A model generated the notes under the pieces. That model saw only the letters and a program-made list of their open reading frames with translations, did not search any database and was not told where the DNA came from. From Salivita marina (GTDB lineage: Bacteria > Pseudomonadota > Gammaproteobacteria > Pseudomonadales > Azotimanducaceae), in assembly GCA_038144425.1 (NCBI GenBank), contig JAYQNS010000002.1:186001-250000 (forward strand): DNA of 64,000 nt, written 5' to 3'. Of the stretch, positions 16,375-25,186 are shown in pieces. A program made the position numbers and the translations under genes. Every line of letters begins with the position of its first letter. Within the stretch, counting starts at the first letter, position 1.

Positions 16375-17274
16375 ATGGTCGGAGTCAAGGGAGACGGGGT
16401 GGTAATTAGGCCAAAGGTCAGGCCTTACCTCTTGCTTGTGCTTATGATTCTGCCTTGCGCTGCCTTGGCCTATCCGGAAGAAACGCTCCAAACCTTGACC
16501 TTCACTGCTGCGAAAGCCTTTAACCGGTGCGTCGAGGAGACGGCGACGCCGCGGCTCTCGGCACTTCAGGTGCGGAACCTGGTACTGGGTAATGTCGCCG
16601 AGGGGGAGGCTGGGGTGCTGCGCCGGGCGACGCGCTGGGGTTACTACGATCGCGCCGAGGGCGAGGAGGATCGGCGCTGGCTGTGGCTGGTGAGTACGCG
16701 GCTCCACGACCGCTTCGAGGATCGGGCCGCCAAGGTCCTGATGCAGGACGGCGTGCGAGCAACGCTGCGCTACGAAGATTTGGGAAGCGTGCTTTACTAC
16801 CTCCAGCGCGTCACCATTCCCGCGAACGTGGTCCCCATCTTTCACCCTCGGCCCTGGCGCTGGCCCTCGGGGGATCGTTTCACCGACTATCCCATCGATG
16901 AAGGACAGCTCAGTGAGGCCGGGGAAGGGCTTTGCGAGGCCTTGGCGCAGACGCCGGATACGCTAACCTTTGATGCCTTGCTGGCGCAGACGGCAGGCGC
17001 CACCCTCGATGCGCTGCGCCAGCCCATCGCCGATATGCAAAGTCCTTGGTATGCCTTCTGGGAGCTTGGGGAGCCGGGGCGCTTTGGCCGCTACGGAGAA
17101 GCGGGCAATCGCTTTGGGCGCGCGGCCAGCTTCCCCTGCGGCACGGACCGGTGCCAGCTGTTAGACGACGATCCAATCTATGCAGCCTTCGCCGCGGCTC
17201 AGCATCGCTTGGCGCTGCTGGCGACCATGCGCGGCATTTTGCTACTTCAGCGCGATCGCGGCGGCGCGCCATGA
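16375..17274 (+). CDS. Secreted protein of unknown function, possible inactive P1-nuclease/phospholipase C relative
   Basis: I chose the ATG at 16375 (after GGGAGGC) because it gives a signal peptide with the hydrophobic stretch PYLLLVLMILPCAALA. The mature protein is about 270 residues. I do not recognise it with certainty. The segment LGSVLYYLQRVTIPANVVPIF has the spacing of the conserved LGxALHYxQDxTxPxHV segment of zinc-dependent phospholipase C and P1 nucleases, but the metal-binding histidines and aspartate are replaced by Y, R and N. A CGTDRC pair near the end could form a disulfide. The stop overlaps the amidase ATG by four bases, so it is translated together with a cell-wall amidase. 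Confidence 0.65.
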   Translation: MVGVKGDGVVIRPKVRPYLLLVLMILPCAALAYPEETLQTLTFTAAKAFNRCVEETATPRLSALQVRNLVLGNVAEGEAGVLRRATRWGYYDRAEGEEDRRWLWLVSTRLHDRFEDRAAKVLMQDGVRATLRYEDLGSVLYYLQRVTIPANVVPIFHPRPWRWPSGDRFTDYPIDEGQLSEAGEGLCEALAQTPDTLTFDALLAQTAGATLDALRQPIADMQSPWYAFWELGEPGRFGRYGEAGNRFGRAASFPCGTDRCQLLDDDPIYAAFAAAQHRLALLATMRGILLLQRDRGGAP

Positions 17275-18239
17275 GGCGAGGGGGAGATTTACCCCAGGGC
17301 CTTCGCAGGAGGGCTTGGGCGCGCCTCGCGCTGCAAGGGCTCGCGCTCCTTTCCCTTGGCGCCTGCGTGGCCCCGCCCCGCCTCGATCTGGTCTCGGAAA
17401 ATCAGGGCAGCCGCATTCGCCATCTGGTCCTCCATTTCACCGCTGAGCCCTTCGATCGGTCCCTTGCCCTTTTGACCCGCGCCAATACGGGCGCCGTCAG
17501 CGCCCATTATCTTGTTCCCGATCTAAACGACCCCACCTTTTCCGGCACCAGTGGCCGGCCCCTTCGCCTTGTGGCCGAAGAACGCCGGGCTTGGCACGCG
17601 GGGAGCAGCTTCTGGGCCGGGGAGACGGCCCTGAATAACTCCTCCATCGGCATCGAAATCGTGAACCAATCGACCTGCGATCACCGGCTTACCGTGCCTC
17701 TTCCGGGGCCCGAGGCGGATCGCTGCCACTACCTGCCTTTTCCCGAGGCGCAGCTTGTCGAGGTCATTGCCCTGACCCAAGAGATTCTGGCGCGCCATCC
17801 CGATATCCCCCCGGAGCGGGTGCTGGGGCACGCGGACATCGCGCCGACTCGGAAGGTGGATCCGGGTCCCTTCTTCCCCTGGCAGCGCCTCCACGAGGCC
17901 GGCGTGGGACCCTGGTATGAGGCCAACACCTTCGAGGCCTGGCGGGGCTGGCTTCAGGACACCCCTTTGCCCCTGGCCACGCGGCAGGCGGCGCTGGCGG
18001 CTTGGGGCTTTGATTTGACCCCCACGGGACGCCTCGACGGCGAGACTCGCTACGCCCTGCGGGCCTTCCAGCTTCACTTTCGCTCCGAGCCCCTAACTTA
18101 CGCTTTCGATGAGGACACCACGGCCATCCTCTTTGCGCTCCTCGCACGCTATCGCCCCGGCGCCCTGGCTGAGCTGGCCCTTCCGGCGCCGCCGCCGAGC
18201 CTTCCGGAGCCCTTGCGCGACACCGACTCCCCACCCTAG
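17271..18239 (+). CDS. amiD: N-acetylmuramoyl-L-alanine amidase, AmiD-like lipoprotein
   Basis: The 322-residue product starts with a lipoprotein signal ending in SLGAC. The amidase_2 domain follows, with a zinc histidine in HLVLHFTAEP, the VSAHYLV and SIGIEIVNQS strands, and the second zinc site GHADIAPTRKVDPGP. Residues about 235-275 form a peptidoglycan-binding domain (LDGETRYALRAFQLHFR). The enzyme cleaves the lactyl-Ala bond of peptidoglycan or of released muropeptides, probably at the outer membrane. It overlaps the upstream unknown gene by four bases. Confidence 0.93.
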   Translation: MRRGGDLPQGLRRRAWARLALQGLALLSLGACVAPPRLDLVSENQGSRIRHLVLHFTAEPFDRSLALLTRANTGAVSAHYLVPDLNDPTFSGTSGRPLRLVAEERRAWHAGSSFWAGETALNNSSIGIEIVNQSTCDHRLTVPLPGPEADRCHYLPFPEAQLVEVIALTQEILARHPDIPPERVLGHADIAPTRKVDPGPFFPWQRLHEAGVGPWYEANTFEAWRGWLQDTPLPLATRQAALAAWGFDLTPTGRLDGETRYALRAFQLHFRSEPLTYAFDEDTTAILFALLARYRPGALAELALPAPPPSLPEPLRDTDSPP

Positions 18240-18270
18240 GCTCTAGCCTCTCGGGAGAGGAGTAGCGGGC

Positions 18271-19992
18271 ATGGCAGATTTCGATTTAGTGCTGCGCGGC
18301 GGCACCGTCGCTGACGGGACGGGAGCGGCGCTCCGTGAAGTTGACGTGGCTGTAGAAGGCGGTCGCATTGCTGCCGTGGGTGGAAGCGTTGGGCAGGGCG
18401 CGGAGGAAATCGACGCCCGGGGCTTACTCGTCACTCCAGGCTTTGTGGATGTGCACACCCACTACGATGGCCAGGCCACCTGGGACGACCGCCTCACCCC
18501 CTCCTCAAACCATGGGGTGACCACCGCGGTGATGGGCAATTGCGGCGTTGGCTTTGCTCCCTGCCGCCCGGAGGATCACGACACCCTCGTCCGCTTAATG
18601 GAAGGGGTGGAGGACATCCCCGGGGTGGTGCTCACGGAAGGGCTGTCTTGGAACTGGGAAAGCTTTCCCGACTTCCTCAAGGCGCTGGAAGCGCGGGATC
18701 ACGACATCGACTTTGCGGCCCAGCTGCCCCACGCCGCCCTGCGCGTTTACGTCATGGGGGAACGGGGCGCGCGGCGCGAGCCCGCCACCGCTGCCGACAT
18801 CCAGGCCATGGCCCAACTGACCCGGGAGGCTATGGCCGCCGGGGCCCTTGGCTTTAGCACCTCCCGAACCTTGAATCATCAAACGGCGGACGGCGATCCC
18901 ACGCCGACGCTCACCGCGGCGGAAGATGAGCTCATGGCTATCGCCTTGGCCATGAGGGCCGAAGGGAAGGGCGTTCTTCAGTTTGTCTCCGACTTCCAGA
19001 ACCCTCGGGAAGAGATGGCCATGCTCCGGCGTTTGGTCGAGCAGTCTGGACGGCCCCTGTCCCTGTCCCTTGCGCAAACGGAGGGAGCGCCGGAAGGCTA
19101 CCGTAAGCTGTTGGGTTGGCTCGAGGGCATGGCTCAGGCGGGGCTCCCCGTACGCGGCCAGGTAGCGAATCGCCCCGTGGGCCTCATGCTGGGCCTCGAT
19201 GCCACCCTAAATCCCTTCGTCGCTCACCCGAGCTTTCAGGCCCTACAGGCCCTGCCCCTGGCGGAGAAGGTCGCCCGGCTACGGGATCCGACGCTACGGG
19301 CGACCCTCCTGGGGGAGGCGCCGCAGGCTGATCACCCCTTCATGCAGGCGGTACTGTCTAACTTCGAGAAGATGTTTGTCCTTGGCGATCCGCCGGATTA
19401 TGAACAGGACGCGAGCCAGTCCTTGGGGGCCCGGGCACGGCGCCTGGGCGTCGAGCCTGCGGCCTTGGCCTACGACCTCATGCTCGAGGACGAGGGGCGG
19501 GCCATGCTGTATTTCCCTTTCCTGAACTATGCCCAGAACGATCTCGATGCGGTGCTCGAAATGATGGAGCACTCCCAGACGATCCTCGGCCTAGGGGATG
19601 GAGGAGCGCATCTTGGCACCATCTGCGATGCCAGCTTTACCACTCATATGCTGACCCACTGGGCCCGAGATCGGCGCCGTGGTCGAAAGCTTCCCGTGGA
19701 AACGGTGGTGAAGTGGCACAGCCGCGATACGGCCCGGGCCATGGGGCTCTTCGATCGGGGCGTGCTGAAGCCTGGCTATCGGGCGGATCTCAATATCATC
19801 GACTTCGACCGGCTGCGGCTCCGTCCACCGCGCATGCAGCGCGATTTGCCCGCCGGCGGCCAGCGTCTTATGCAGGACGCCGAAGGCTATCGCTACGCTA
19901 TCGTGGCGGGTCAGGTGACCTACCGGGATGGGGTGGCTACGGGCGCGCTTCCGGGGCGGCTCGTGCGGGGGGCTCAGCCTGGCCCGGGCTGA
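18271..19992 (+). CDS. D-aminoacylase-like amidohydrolase (first copy)
   Basis: The 573-residue cytoplasmic protein belongs to the N-acyl-D-amino-acid deacylase branch of the amidohydrolase superfamily. Metal-binding HTH is seen in VDVHTHYDGQATWDD (near residue 65), the bridging cysteine in MGNCGVGFAP (near 90), and a late aspartate in GLGDGGAHLGT. The D-aminoacylase branch removes acyl groups from N-acyl-D-amino acids, though many members act on other ring or amide substrates. GAGAGGAG precedes the ATG. A close paralogue follows at 21073 with only the Sua5 gene between them. Confidence 0.88.
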   Translation: MADFDLVLRGGTVADGTGAALREVDVAVEGGRIAAVGGSVGQGAEEIDARGLLVTPGFVDVHTHYDGQATWDDRLTPSSNHGVTTAVMGNCGVGFAPCRPEDHDTLVRLMEGVEDIPGVVLTEGLSWNWESFPDFLKALEARDHDIDFAAQLPHAALRVYVMGERGARREPATAADIQAMAQLTREAMAAGALGFSTSRTLNHQTADGDPTPTLTAAEDELMAIALAMRAEGKGVLQFVSDFQNPREEMAMLRRLVEQSGRPLSLSLAQTEGAPEGYRKLLGWLEGMAQAGLPVRGQVANRPVGLMLGLDATLNPFVAHPSFQALQALPLAEKVARLRDPTLRATLLGEAPQADHPFMQAVLSNFEKMFVLGDPPDYEQDASQSLGARARRLGVEPAALAYDLMLEDEGRAMLYFPFLNYAQNDLDAVLEMMEHSQTILGLGDGGAHLGTICDASFTTHMLTHWARDRRRGRKLPVETVVKWHSRDTARAMGLFDRGVLKPGYRADLNIIDFDRLRLRPPRMQRDLPAGGQRLMQDAEGYRYAIVAGQVTYRDGVATGALPGRLVRGAQPGPG

Positions 19993-20009
19993 GCATCGGG
20001 GCCGCGGTC

Positions 20010-21020
20010 ATGCATACCGATCGCCTCATGGCGGCGGTGGAAGAAGATCTGGAGCGGGCGGCTAAGCTGCTGCGCGCCGGGGAGGTCGTAGCTTTTCCTA
20101 CGGAAACGGTTTACGGCCTGGGCGCCGATGGCTTAAGCAACTCTGCGGTGGCACGAATCTACACCGCGAAGGGCCGGCCCCAGGACAATCCGGTCATTTT
20201 GCACGTGGCGAGCCTGGCTTCGGCGGGGGGACTCTTCGAGCCCACGCCTTGGCAGGCTGAGGCGCTAAAGCGACTGGCTGCAGCCTTTTGGCCCGGGCCC
20301 CTGACCGTGGTGGTGCCGAAAACGGACCGGGTGCCGTCGCGGGTGAGCGCCGGGCGGGACAGCGTCGCGCTTCGCGTTCCAAGGCACCCGGTGGCCCTTG
20401 CGCTCCTCGAGGCCGTGGGACGGCCCTTAGCGGCCCCTTCGGCGAATCGCTCCGGTCGCCCGAGCCCCACCACTGCGGATCATGTGTTGCGCACTCTGGA
20501 TGGACGCATCGCCGCGGTGCTCGATGGAGGCGCTGCGCCCCTCGGCTATGAATCGACGGTGCTATCCCTGCTGGGGAATGCGCCGCGCATTTTGCGCCCT
20601 GGGGCCCTGGGCCCGGAGGCCCTAAGCGCGGTACTGGGGATGCCTTTGCCATCGCCTCCCGGGGAAGAGAGAGGATCGGCAGATGATCAGGACCTGCCTG
20701 CCCTTGCGCCGGGAATGCGCCATCGCCACTACGCGCCCGAGTCCGTGACTTTGCGCTTTACTGACGAAGCAGGACTCGAAGCGGTCTGGCCCGGGGGCGA
20801 TGCCATTCTTTGCCGAAGTAGGGTGGCTCGGCGCCTAGGGCCGCGGCGGGCGCCCCTGGTGGTGCTCCCCGATGCGCCAGAAGGCTTCGGCCGAGCGCTT
20901 TATGATGGGCTCTATGCCTTGGAGGGGGCTGAGGTACCTCTCGCGTGGGTCGAGGCTCTACCGGAGGGTCCGGACTGGGTCGCCCTTCGTGACCGTTTAA
21001 ACCGGGCCGTGGCGGGCTAG
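20010..21020 (+). CDS. tsaC: L-threonylcarbamoyladenylate synthase, Sua5 long form
   Basis: The 336-residue product makes threonylcarbamoyl-AMP for the t6A modification of tRNA. The YrdC domain starts with GEVVAFPTETVYGLGADG and has KGRPQDNPVILHV, a classic signature, and PSANRSGRPSPT. The C-terminal 120 residues form the extra Sua5 domain, entered by PGMRHRHYAPE. I used the ATG at 20010, 18 bases after the stop of the preceding gene; an ATG at 20028 is possible. The much longer open frame upstream overlaps the amidohydrolase gene and is not coding. Confidence 0.92.
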   Translation: MHTDRLMAAVEEDLERAAKLLRAGEVVAFPTETVYGLGADGLSNSAVARIYTAKGRPQDNPVILHVASLASAGGLFEPTPWQAEALKRLAAAFWPGPLTVVVPKTDRVPSRVSAGRDSVALRVPRHPVALALLEAVGRPLAAPSANRSGRPSPTTADHVLRTLDGRIAAVLDGGAAPLGYESTVLSLLGNAPRILRPGALGPEALSAVLGMPLPSPPGEERGSADDQDLPALAPGMRHRHYAPESVTLRFTDEAGLEAVWPGGDAILCRSRVARRLGPRRAPLVVLPDAPEGFGRALYDGLYALEGAEVPLAWVEALPEGPDWVALRDRLNRAVAG

Positions 21021-21072
21021 GCGTAAGGCGCACGGCTCGGGCCGCGGGCCTGCACATGGAAGAGGAAAGGGG

Positions 21073-22845
21073 ATGGGCATGAATCGTTTCGACTGCGTGC
21101 TGCGTAACGCAATCTTGCTGGACGGCACGGGCGCCGCACCGCAGCCGGGGGATCTTGCCCTTAAGGATGGCTTGATCGCCGCTGTGGGGTCCTTTGACGG
21201 TAAGGGCCGGGAAGAGATTGATGCGGAGGGGGGGCTGGTTACCCCGGCTTGGGTCGATATTCACACCCATTTCGACGGGCAGGTGACCTGGGATGACGCC
21301 ATGCTTCCCTCCTCCGGGCAGGGTGTGGGCACTATTGTCATGGGTAACTGCGGTGTGGGCTTTGCCCCCGTGGCCCCCGGGGGAGAAAAGGACCTTATTG
21401 AACTCATGGAAGGGGTAGAGGACGTCCCGGGAACGGCCCTCTATGAAGGCATGCCCTGGGGTGCTTGGTCCAGCTATCCCGAATATCTCGATTACCTCGC
21501 GACTCGGGTTTACGCCCTGGATGTGGCTTCCCTGATTGCCCACGGCGCCGTGCGGAATTTCGTCATGGGAACCCGGGGCCGGGAGAACGAGCCTGCGACG
21601 GACGAGGACCTCAAGGCCATGCGTCGCCTGGTGGCCGAGGGGGTGAGCGCGGGGGCCGTGGGCTTCTCCACCTCCCGGATTCTGGGCCACGTTTCCGTGC
21701 GCGGCGAGCCCGTCCCGGGCACCTTTGCCCAGGACGATGAAGTTCTGGCTCTAGCCGGAGCTCTCCGCGATGCCGGGAAGGGTGTCTTCCAAATTATTCC
21801 CTCGAGCACCTTGGGCAGCGGTGCTGCCGCGGGGCGGGAAGAGCCCCGGGACTTGGCCGACGAAGTTCGGCTGATGGCCCAGCTTTCCCGAGAAGCGCAG
21901 CGTCCCCTCACCTTTACCTTGTTCCAGGTGGCGGAATGGCCCACTCGGTGGAAAGAGGTGCTTGAGCAGGTCAGCGCAGAGAACGCCGCTGGCGCCCAGG
22001 TCTTCCCCCAGGTGGGGGCGCGACCCACGGGTATTGTCATGAGTCTTCGCACCTACCATCCCTTCATGCGCCGGCCAAGCTACCTCGAGCTGAAGGAATT
22101 GAGCTTTGAGGCGCGTTTGCAGGCGCTTCGCGATCCTGCGCGGCGGGCGGCAATTTTGGGGGAGCAAAGCGTCCCCCATCCCCTCCCCGGCACCATGGAA
22201 AATGGGGTGGCCTTCGCCGAGCTGAACTTCGACCAGATCTTCCTATTCGACGAGGCGCGGGACTACGAGCCAACCCAAGCGCAAAGCTTTGCGGCTCAGG
22301 CTAGGGCAAAGGGCATGGATCCCCACGCGTTCCTTTACGACGCGCTCACGGCCGGTTCTGGGGAGCGCTTCGCGGTGATGTACTTTACGAACTACGCCGA
22401 TCATAACCTCGACGCGGTGCGCGAAATGCAGCTTCACCCGGAGACCGTCACGGGCCTTTCCGACGCTGGAGCCCATGTCACCGTCATTTTCGATGCGGTG
22501 GCCCCTACCTACGAGCTGACCCACTGGGGCCGGGATCGCACCCGGGGGGAAACCTTACCCCTCGAGCATTTGGTGCATCGGCAAACGCAGCGCAACGCCC
22601 AGCTCTTCGGCTTTAAGGATCGCGGAGCGCTGCTCCCAGGTCTGCGCGCGGATGTGAACTGGATCGACTTTAAGCGCCTGTCCCTGGGAGATTTGGAGGT
22701 GCGGCGGGATCTGCCCGCCGGGGGGGCGCGAATTCTCCAGCATGCCAAGGGCTATCGGGGCACCTGGATCGCTGGGGTGCGGACCCGGGCCGAGGATGAG
22801 GACACGGGTGCCCGACCTGGACGGCTCCTGCGGAGCCAGCGGTGA
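21073..22845 (+). CDS. D-aminoacylase-like amidohydrolase (second copy)
   Basis: This 590-residue protein is a paralogue of the product of 18271-19992, with the same metal motifs: VDIHTHFDGQVTWDD, VMGNCGVGFAPV, and GLSDAGAHVTVIFD. Shared blocks run along the whole length (VGFSTSRILGHVS against LGFSTSRTLNHQT), but the two are clearly diverged, so they likely handle different substrates. It is the first gene of a tight run with a small membrane protein and azlCD: its stop overlaps the next start by four bases. Confidence 0.88.
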   Translation: MGMNRFDCVLRNAILLDGTGAAPQPGDLALKDGLIAAVGSFDGKGREEIDAEGGLVTPAWVDIHTHFDGQVTWDDAMLPSSGQGVGTIVMGNCGVGFAPVAPGGEKDLIELMEGVEDVPGTALYEGMPWGAWSSYPEYLDYLATRVYALDVASLIAHGAVRNFVMGTRGRENEPATDEDLKAMRRLVAEGVSAGAVGFSTSRILGHVSVRGEPVPGTFAQDDEVLALAGALRDAGKGVFQIIPSSTLGSGAAAGREEPRDLADEVRLMAQLSREAQRPLTFTLFQVAEWPTRWKEVLEQVSAENAAGAQVFPQVGARPTGIVMSLRTYHPFMRRPSYLELKELSFEARLQALRDPARRAAILGEQSVPHPLPGTMENGVAFAELNFDQIFLFDEARDYEPTQAQSFAAQARAKGMDPHAFLYDALTAGSGERFAVMYFTNYADHNLDAVREMQLHPETVTGLSDAGAHVTVIFDAVAPTYELTHWGRDRTRGETLPLEHLVHRQTQRNAQLFGFKDRGALLPGLRADVNWIDFKRLSLGDLEVRRDLPAGGARILQHAKGYRGTWIAGVRTRAEDEDTGARPGRLLRSQR

Positions 22846-23252
22846 AGCTGGGCGATCTGCGGAGGCGTTGGCTTAGCTTAGAAGGCGGCCTTGAGGGCGT
22901 GCTCGCCCTGCTGGCCGTGTTTGGCACCCTGGCTGTGCTCCAAACTTTCCTGCTCGGGCGGCACTTCGTGATTCCCACGGCGCTCCTGGTGCCCACGGCC
23001 TTTGCTGCGGTACTGGCGATACGCGGGGCCGCGGGGCAGCGCTGGGCGCAGGGGGTCGTGCTTTGGCTTGGCGGCTTCGCCATCGCCCATCTTTTCTTCG
23101 CGCTGTTTTGGGCAAGAACCCCGCGAGTACTCCTTGGTGGAGCCTTCCTGCCGGTTTACGGGGGGCTGCTGGTGATCTTTGCCATCCTGACGCGAGCCTA
23201 TGGAAAGCGAAATGGCCTTCGCTTGCTGCTACCCGAAACCGACGCCCCATGA
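22842..23252 (+). CDS. Small inner-membrane protein of unknown function
   Basis: The 136-residue protein has four predicted membrane segments (about residues 20-37, 43-60, 66-88 and 97-116) and short charged ends. The start is GTG. I do not recognise a family. It overlaps the amidohydrolase gene upstream and azlC downstream by four bases each, so it is expressed with them; an accessory role to AzlCD transport is only an inference from position. Confidence 0.7.
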   Translation: MKLGDLRRRWLSLEGGLEGVLALLAVFGTLAVLQTFLLGRHFVIPTALLVPTAFAAVLAIRGAAGQRWAQGVVLWLGGFAIAHLFFALFWARTPRVLLGGAFLPVYGGLLVIFAILTRAYGKRNGLRLLLPETDAP

Positions 23253-23962
23253 CTCCCGCCTCGTCCCCCAGGCCGTCTACGGTGTTCTGGGAGGGGGTGC
23301 GCGATGGCACCCCCTTCATCGTTATGGTGGGGCCCTTCGCCCTTCTCTTTGGCGTGGTCGCAGCGGAGCTCGGCCTGTCCATGGGGGAGACGCTGGGTTT
23401 CTCGGCGCTGGTGATCGCTGGTGCCGCCCAGTTTGCCACCCTAGAGTTGCTGGACGCGGGGGCGCCCATTTCCGTGGCCGTGGGGACCGGCCTCGCCGTG
23501 AATCTGCGCATGGCGCTCTACTCGGCGTCCCTCGTACCGTACCTCGGCCGAGCGCCCCTGCGCCATCGCGCTTGGGTCGCCTATGCCCTGGTAGATCAGG
23601 TTTATGCCCTGGCGCTCCTGCGCTTCCAGGGCCGGGAGGAATCCCAGGCCGCTAGGCTGGGCTACTACGCCGGCGCCGCCGCGCCGATCTGCGGGATATG
23701 GGTTCTGGCCTGCGCCCTCGGGGCCCAGGCCCAAAGCACGGTAGCGGCGGTGCCGGGACTCGACTTTGCCGTGCCCCTGACCTTCCTGGCTATGGTGACG
23801 CCCATGTTGAAGGATCGATCCAGCGCGGCGGCTGCGGTGGTGGCCACAGGCCTGGCGATCCTGGGCCATGAGCTTCCCCTGAATAGCGGCATGCTCCTGG
23901 CCGTGGCCGGGGGCATGGTGACCGGCGCGGTGCTCGAGGGTCGGAGGGACGCCCATGGCTGA
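23249..23962 (+). CDS. azlC: Branched-chain amino acid exporter, large subunit
   Basis: The 237-residue protein matches AzlC: WEGVRDGTPFIVMVGPFALLF at the start, GAAQFATLELLDAG, and VNLRMALYSASLVPYL, followed by hydrophobic segments to the end. With AzlD it forms an exporter for branched-chain amino acids and some analogues. I used the ATG at 23249, which overlaps the preceding stop by four bases; the longer frame upstream is not coding. azlD overlaps its 3' end by 8 bases. Confidence 0.92.
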   Translation: MTPASSPRPSTVFWEGVRDGTPFIVMVGPFALLFGVVAAELGLSMGETLGFSALVIAGAAQFATLELLDAGAPISVAVGTGLAVNLRMALYSASLVPYLGRAPLRHRAWVAYALVDQVYALALLRFQGREESQAARLGYYAGAAAPICGIWVLACALGAQAQSTVAAVPGLDFAVPLTFLAMVTPMLKDRSSAAAAVVATGLAILGHELPLNSGMLLAVAGGMVTGAVLEGRRDAHG

Positions 23963-24290
23963 GCTCGCCCCCGGCACCCTGTGGTTCACCATCGCGGCCC
24001 TGGCCCTGGGGACCTATCTGATTCGCTTTTCCTTTCTGGGGTTCCTAGGCGGACGTACCTTGCCACCCCTGGCGCTAAGGCTGCTGCGCTACGTGCCCGT
24101 GGCGGTCTTTCCGGCCCTGGTGGCGCCGCAGGTGCTATGGCCCGCGGCGACCGGGGGGGAATTTGACGCGCCGCGCCTACTGGCGGCGCTGTGCACCCTG
24201 CTGGTTGGCCTGTGGCGCCGGAACGTGCTGCTGGCCCTGGGGGCCGGCTTGGGACTGCTCCTGATGCTAGAGCTTCTTCGCGAACTCTAG
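23955..24290 (+). CDS. azlD: Branched-chain amino acid exporter, small subunit
   Basis: The 111-residue protein has three to four membrane segments and the AzlD start pattern TLWFTIAALALGTYLIRFSF, with the LRYVPVAVFPALVAPQVL segment. It pairs with AzlC. Its stop codon shares the palindrome CTAG with the stop of the convergent enoyl-CoA hydratase gene. Confidence 0.92.
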   Translation: MAELAPGTLWFTIAALALGTYLIRFSFLGFLGGRTLPPLALRLLRYVPVAVFPALVAPQVLWPAATGGEFDAPRLLAALCTLLVGLWRRNVLLALGAGLGLLLMLELLREL

Positions 24291-25066
24291 CCCTGTTGTG
24301 CAGCGCGCAGCCGAGCCGCGGTGAAGTCGGGAGTGCGCTTTTCCATGAAGGCGGCGATGGCCTCCTGGTTTTCCGGGCTGCCCACGGTGCGGGTGAGGGC
24401 CTCGTTTTCAAGGGCAATGATTTCCCGGAAGGCGGCCTTCTTCGGCGCCATCATGAGGGCCTTGGTTTCCTGCAAGGAGTTGGGCGCCTGCCGGGCCAGA
24501 ACCTCTGCCTTCGCGAGTACGGTCTCCAAGAAGCCTTCGTCGGGGAACACATCGAGGGCGATGCCCGTGGCCTTGGCTTCCTGGGCGCTCAGGGTTTCCG
24601 CGCTGTAAAGGAACCAGGCGGCGCGCTGGGGGCCCATGATCTGCTGGAAGGCAAGGCTGCTGGCCGCCTCCGGGTTAATCCCCAGCGAGGCAAAGGGGCA
24701 GCGCATCTTGGCTGACTCGGCCATGAAGACGATGTCCACGAGGCCGCAGATCGTCCCGCCCACGCCCACGGCGACGCCGTTAATCGCGGCGATGATGGGC
24801 TTAGGGTAATCGATGAGGCACTCCAGGAGCCCGGGAAAGCCGTGCTTCGGCGGGGTGCCTTTCTGACCCATCTCCGTAAGATCGGCGCCGGCGGTGAAGG
24901 CCCGTCCCTTACCCGTCAGCACCACTAGGGAAACGGTGCCGTCCTCCGCGGCCGCCTGGAGTCCTTCCACCAGCGCATCGAATAGGCCGCCATTGAAGGC
25001 GTTAAGCTGGGGCTCCCGGTTCAGGGTGAGGACGCGAATCGCGCCGTGATCGTTGACTTCTACCAT
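24287..25066 (-). CDS. Enoyl-CoA hydratase/isomerase family protein
   Basis: I placed the start at the ATG at 25066, after AGGGAGAC; this gives 259 residues, the normal crotonase size. The oxyanion-hole segments are GRAFTAGADLTEM and INGVAVGVGGT, and the later glutamate in PFASLGINPEAAS is kept, consistent with hydratase activity. Such enzymes act on enoyl-CoA thioesters in beta-oxidation or in degradation of branched compounds. The CoA substrate cannot be told from sequence. It diverges from the exported FAH-family gene. Confidence 0.9.
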   Translation of the reverse strand: MVEVNDHGAIRVLTLNREPQLNAFNGGLFDALVEGLQAAAEDGTVSLVVLTGKGRAFTAGADLTEMGQKGTPPKHGFPGLLECLIDYPKPIIAAINGVAVGVGGTICGLVDIVFMAESAKMRCPFASLGINPEAASSLAFQQIMGPQRAAWFLYSAETLSAQEAKATGIALDVFPDEGFLETVLAKAEVLARQAPNSLQETKALMMAPKKAAFREIIALENEALTRTVGSPENQEAIAAFMEKRTPDFTAARLRAAQQG

Positions 25067-25186
25067 GGGCCTGTCTCCCTCCTCGATTGCTTTAACCTTG
25101 ATAATGGCCCAGGTGGCGGAGAGACAAAAGCATTCCGCTGAGGGCCGCGCTAAACTTTTGCTTTTATAGATAAGGGGAGAAGGCCT

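Noticed and set aside
17046..17270. Extension of the amidase gene upstream of 17271
   Set aside because: The extension overlaps the preceding gene by over 200 bases and removes the lipoprotein signal from the N-terminus.
20758..21690. 310-codon minus-strand frame across the end of the Sua5 gene and the start of the second amidohydrolase gene
   Set aside because: It spans two supported genes on the other strand and has no recognisable domain.
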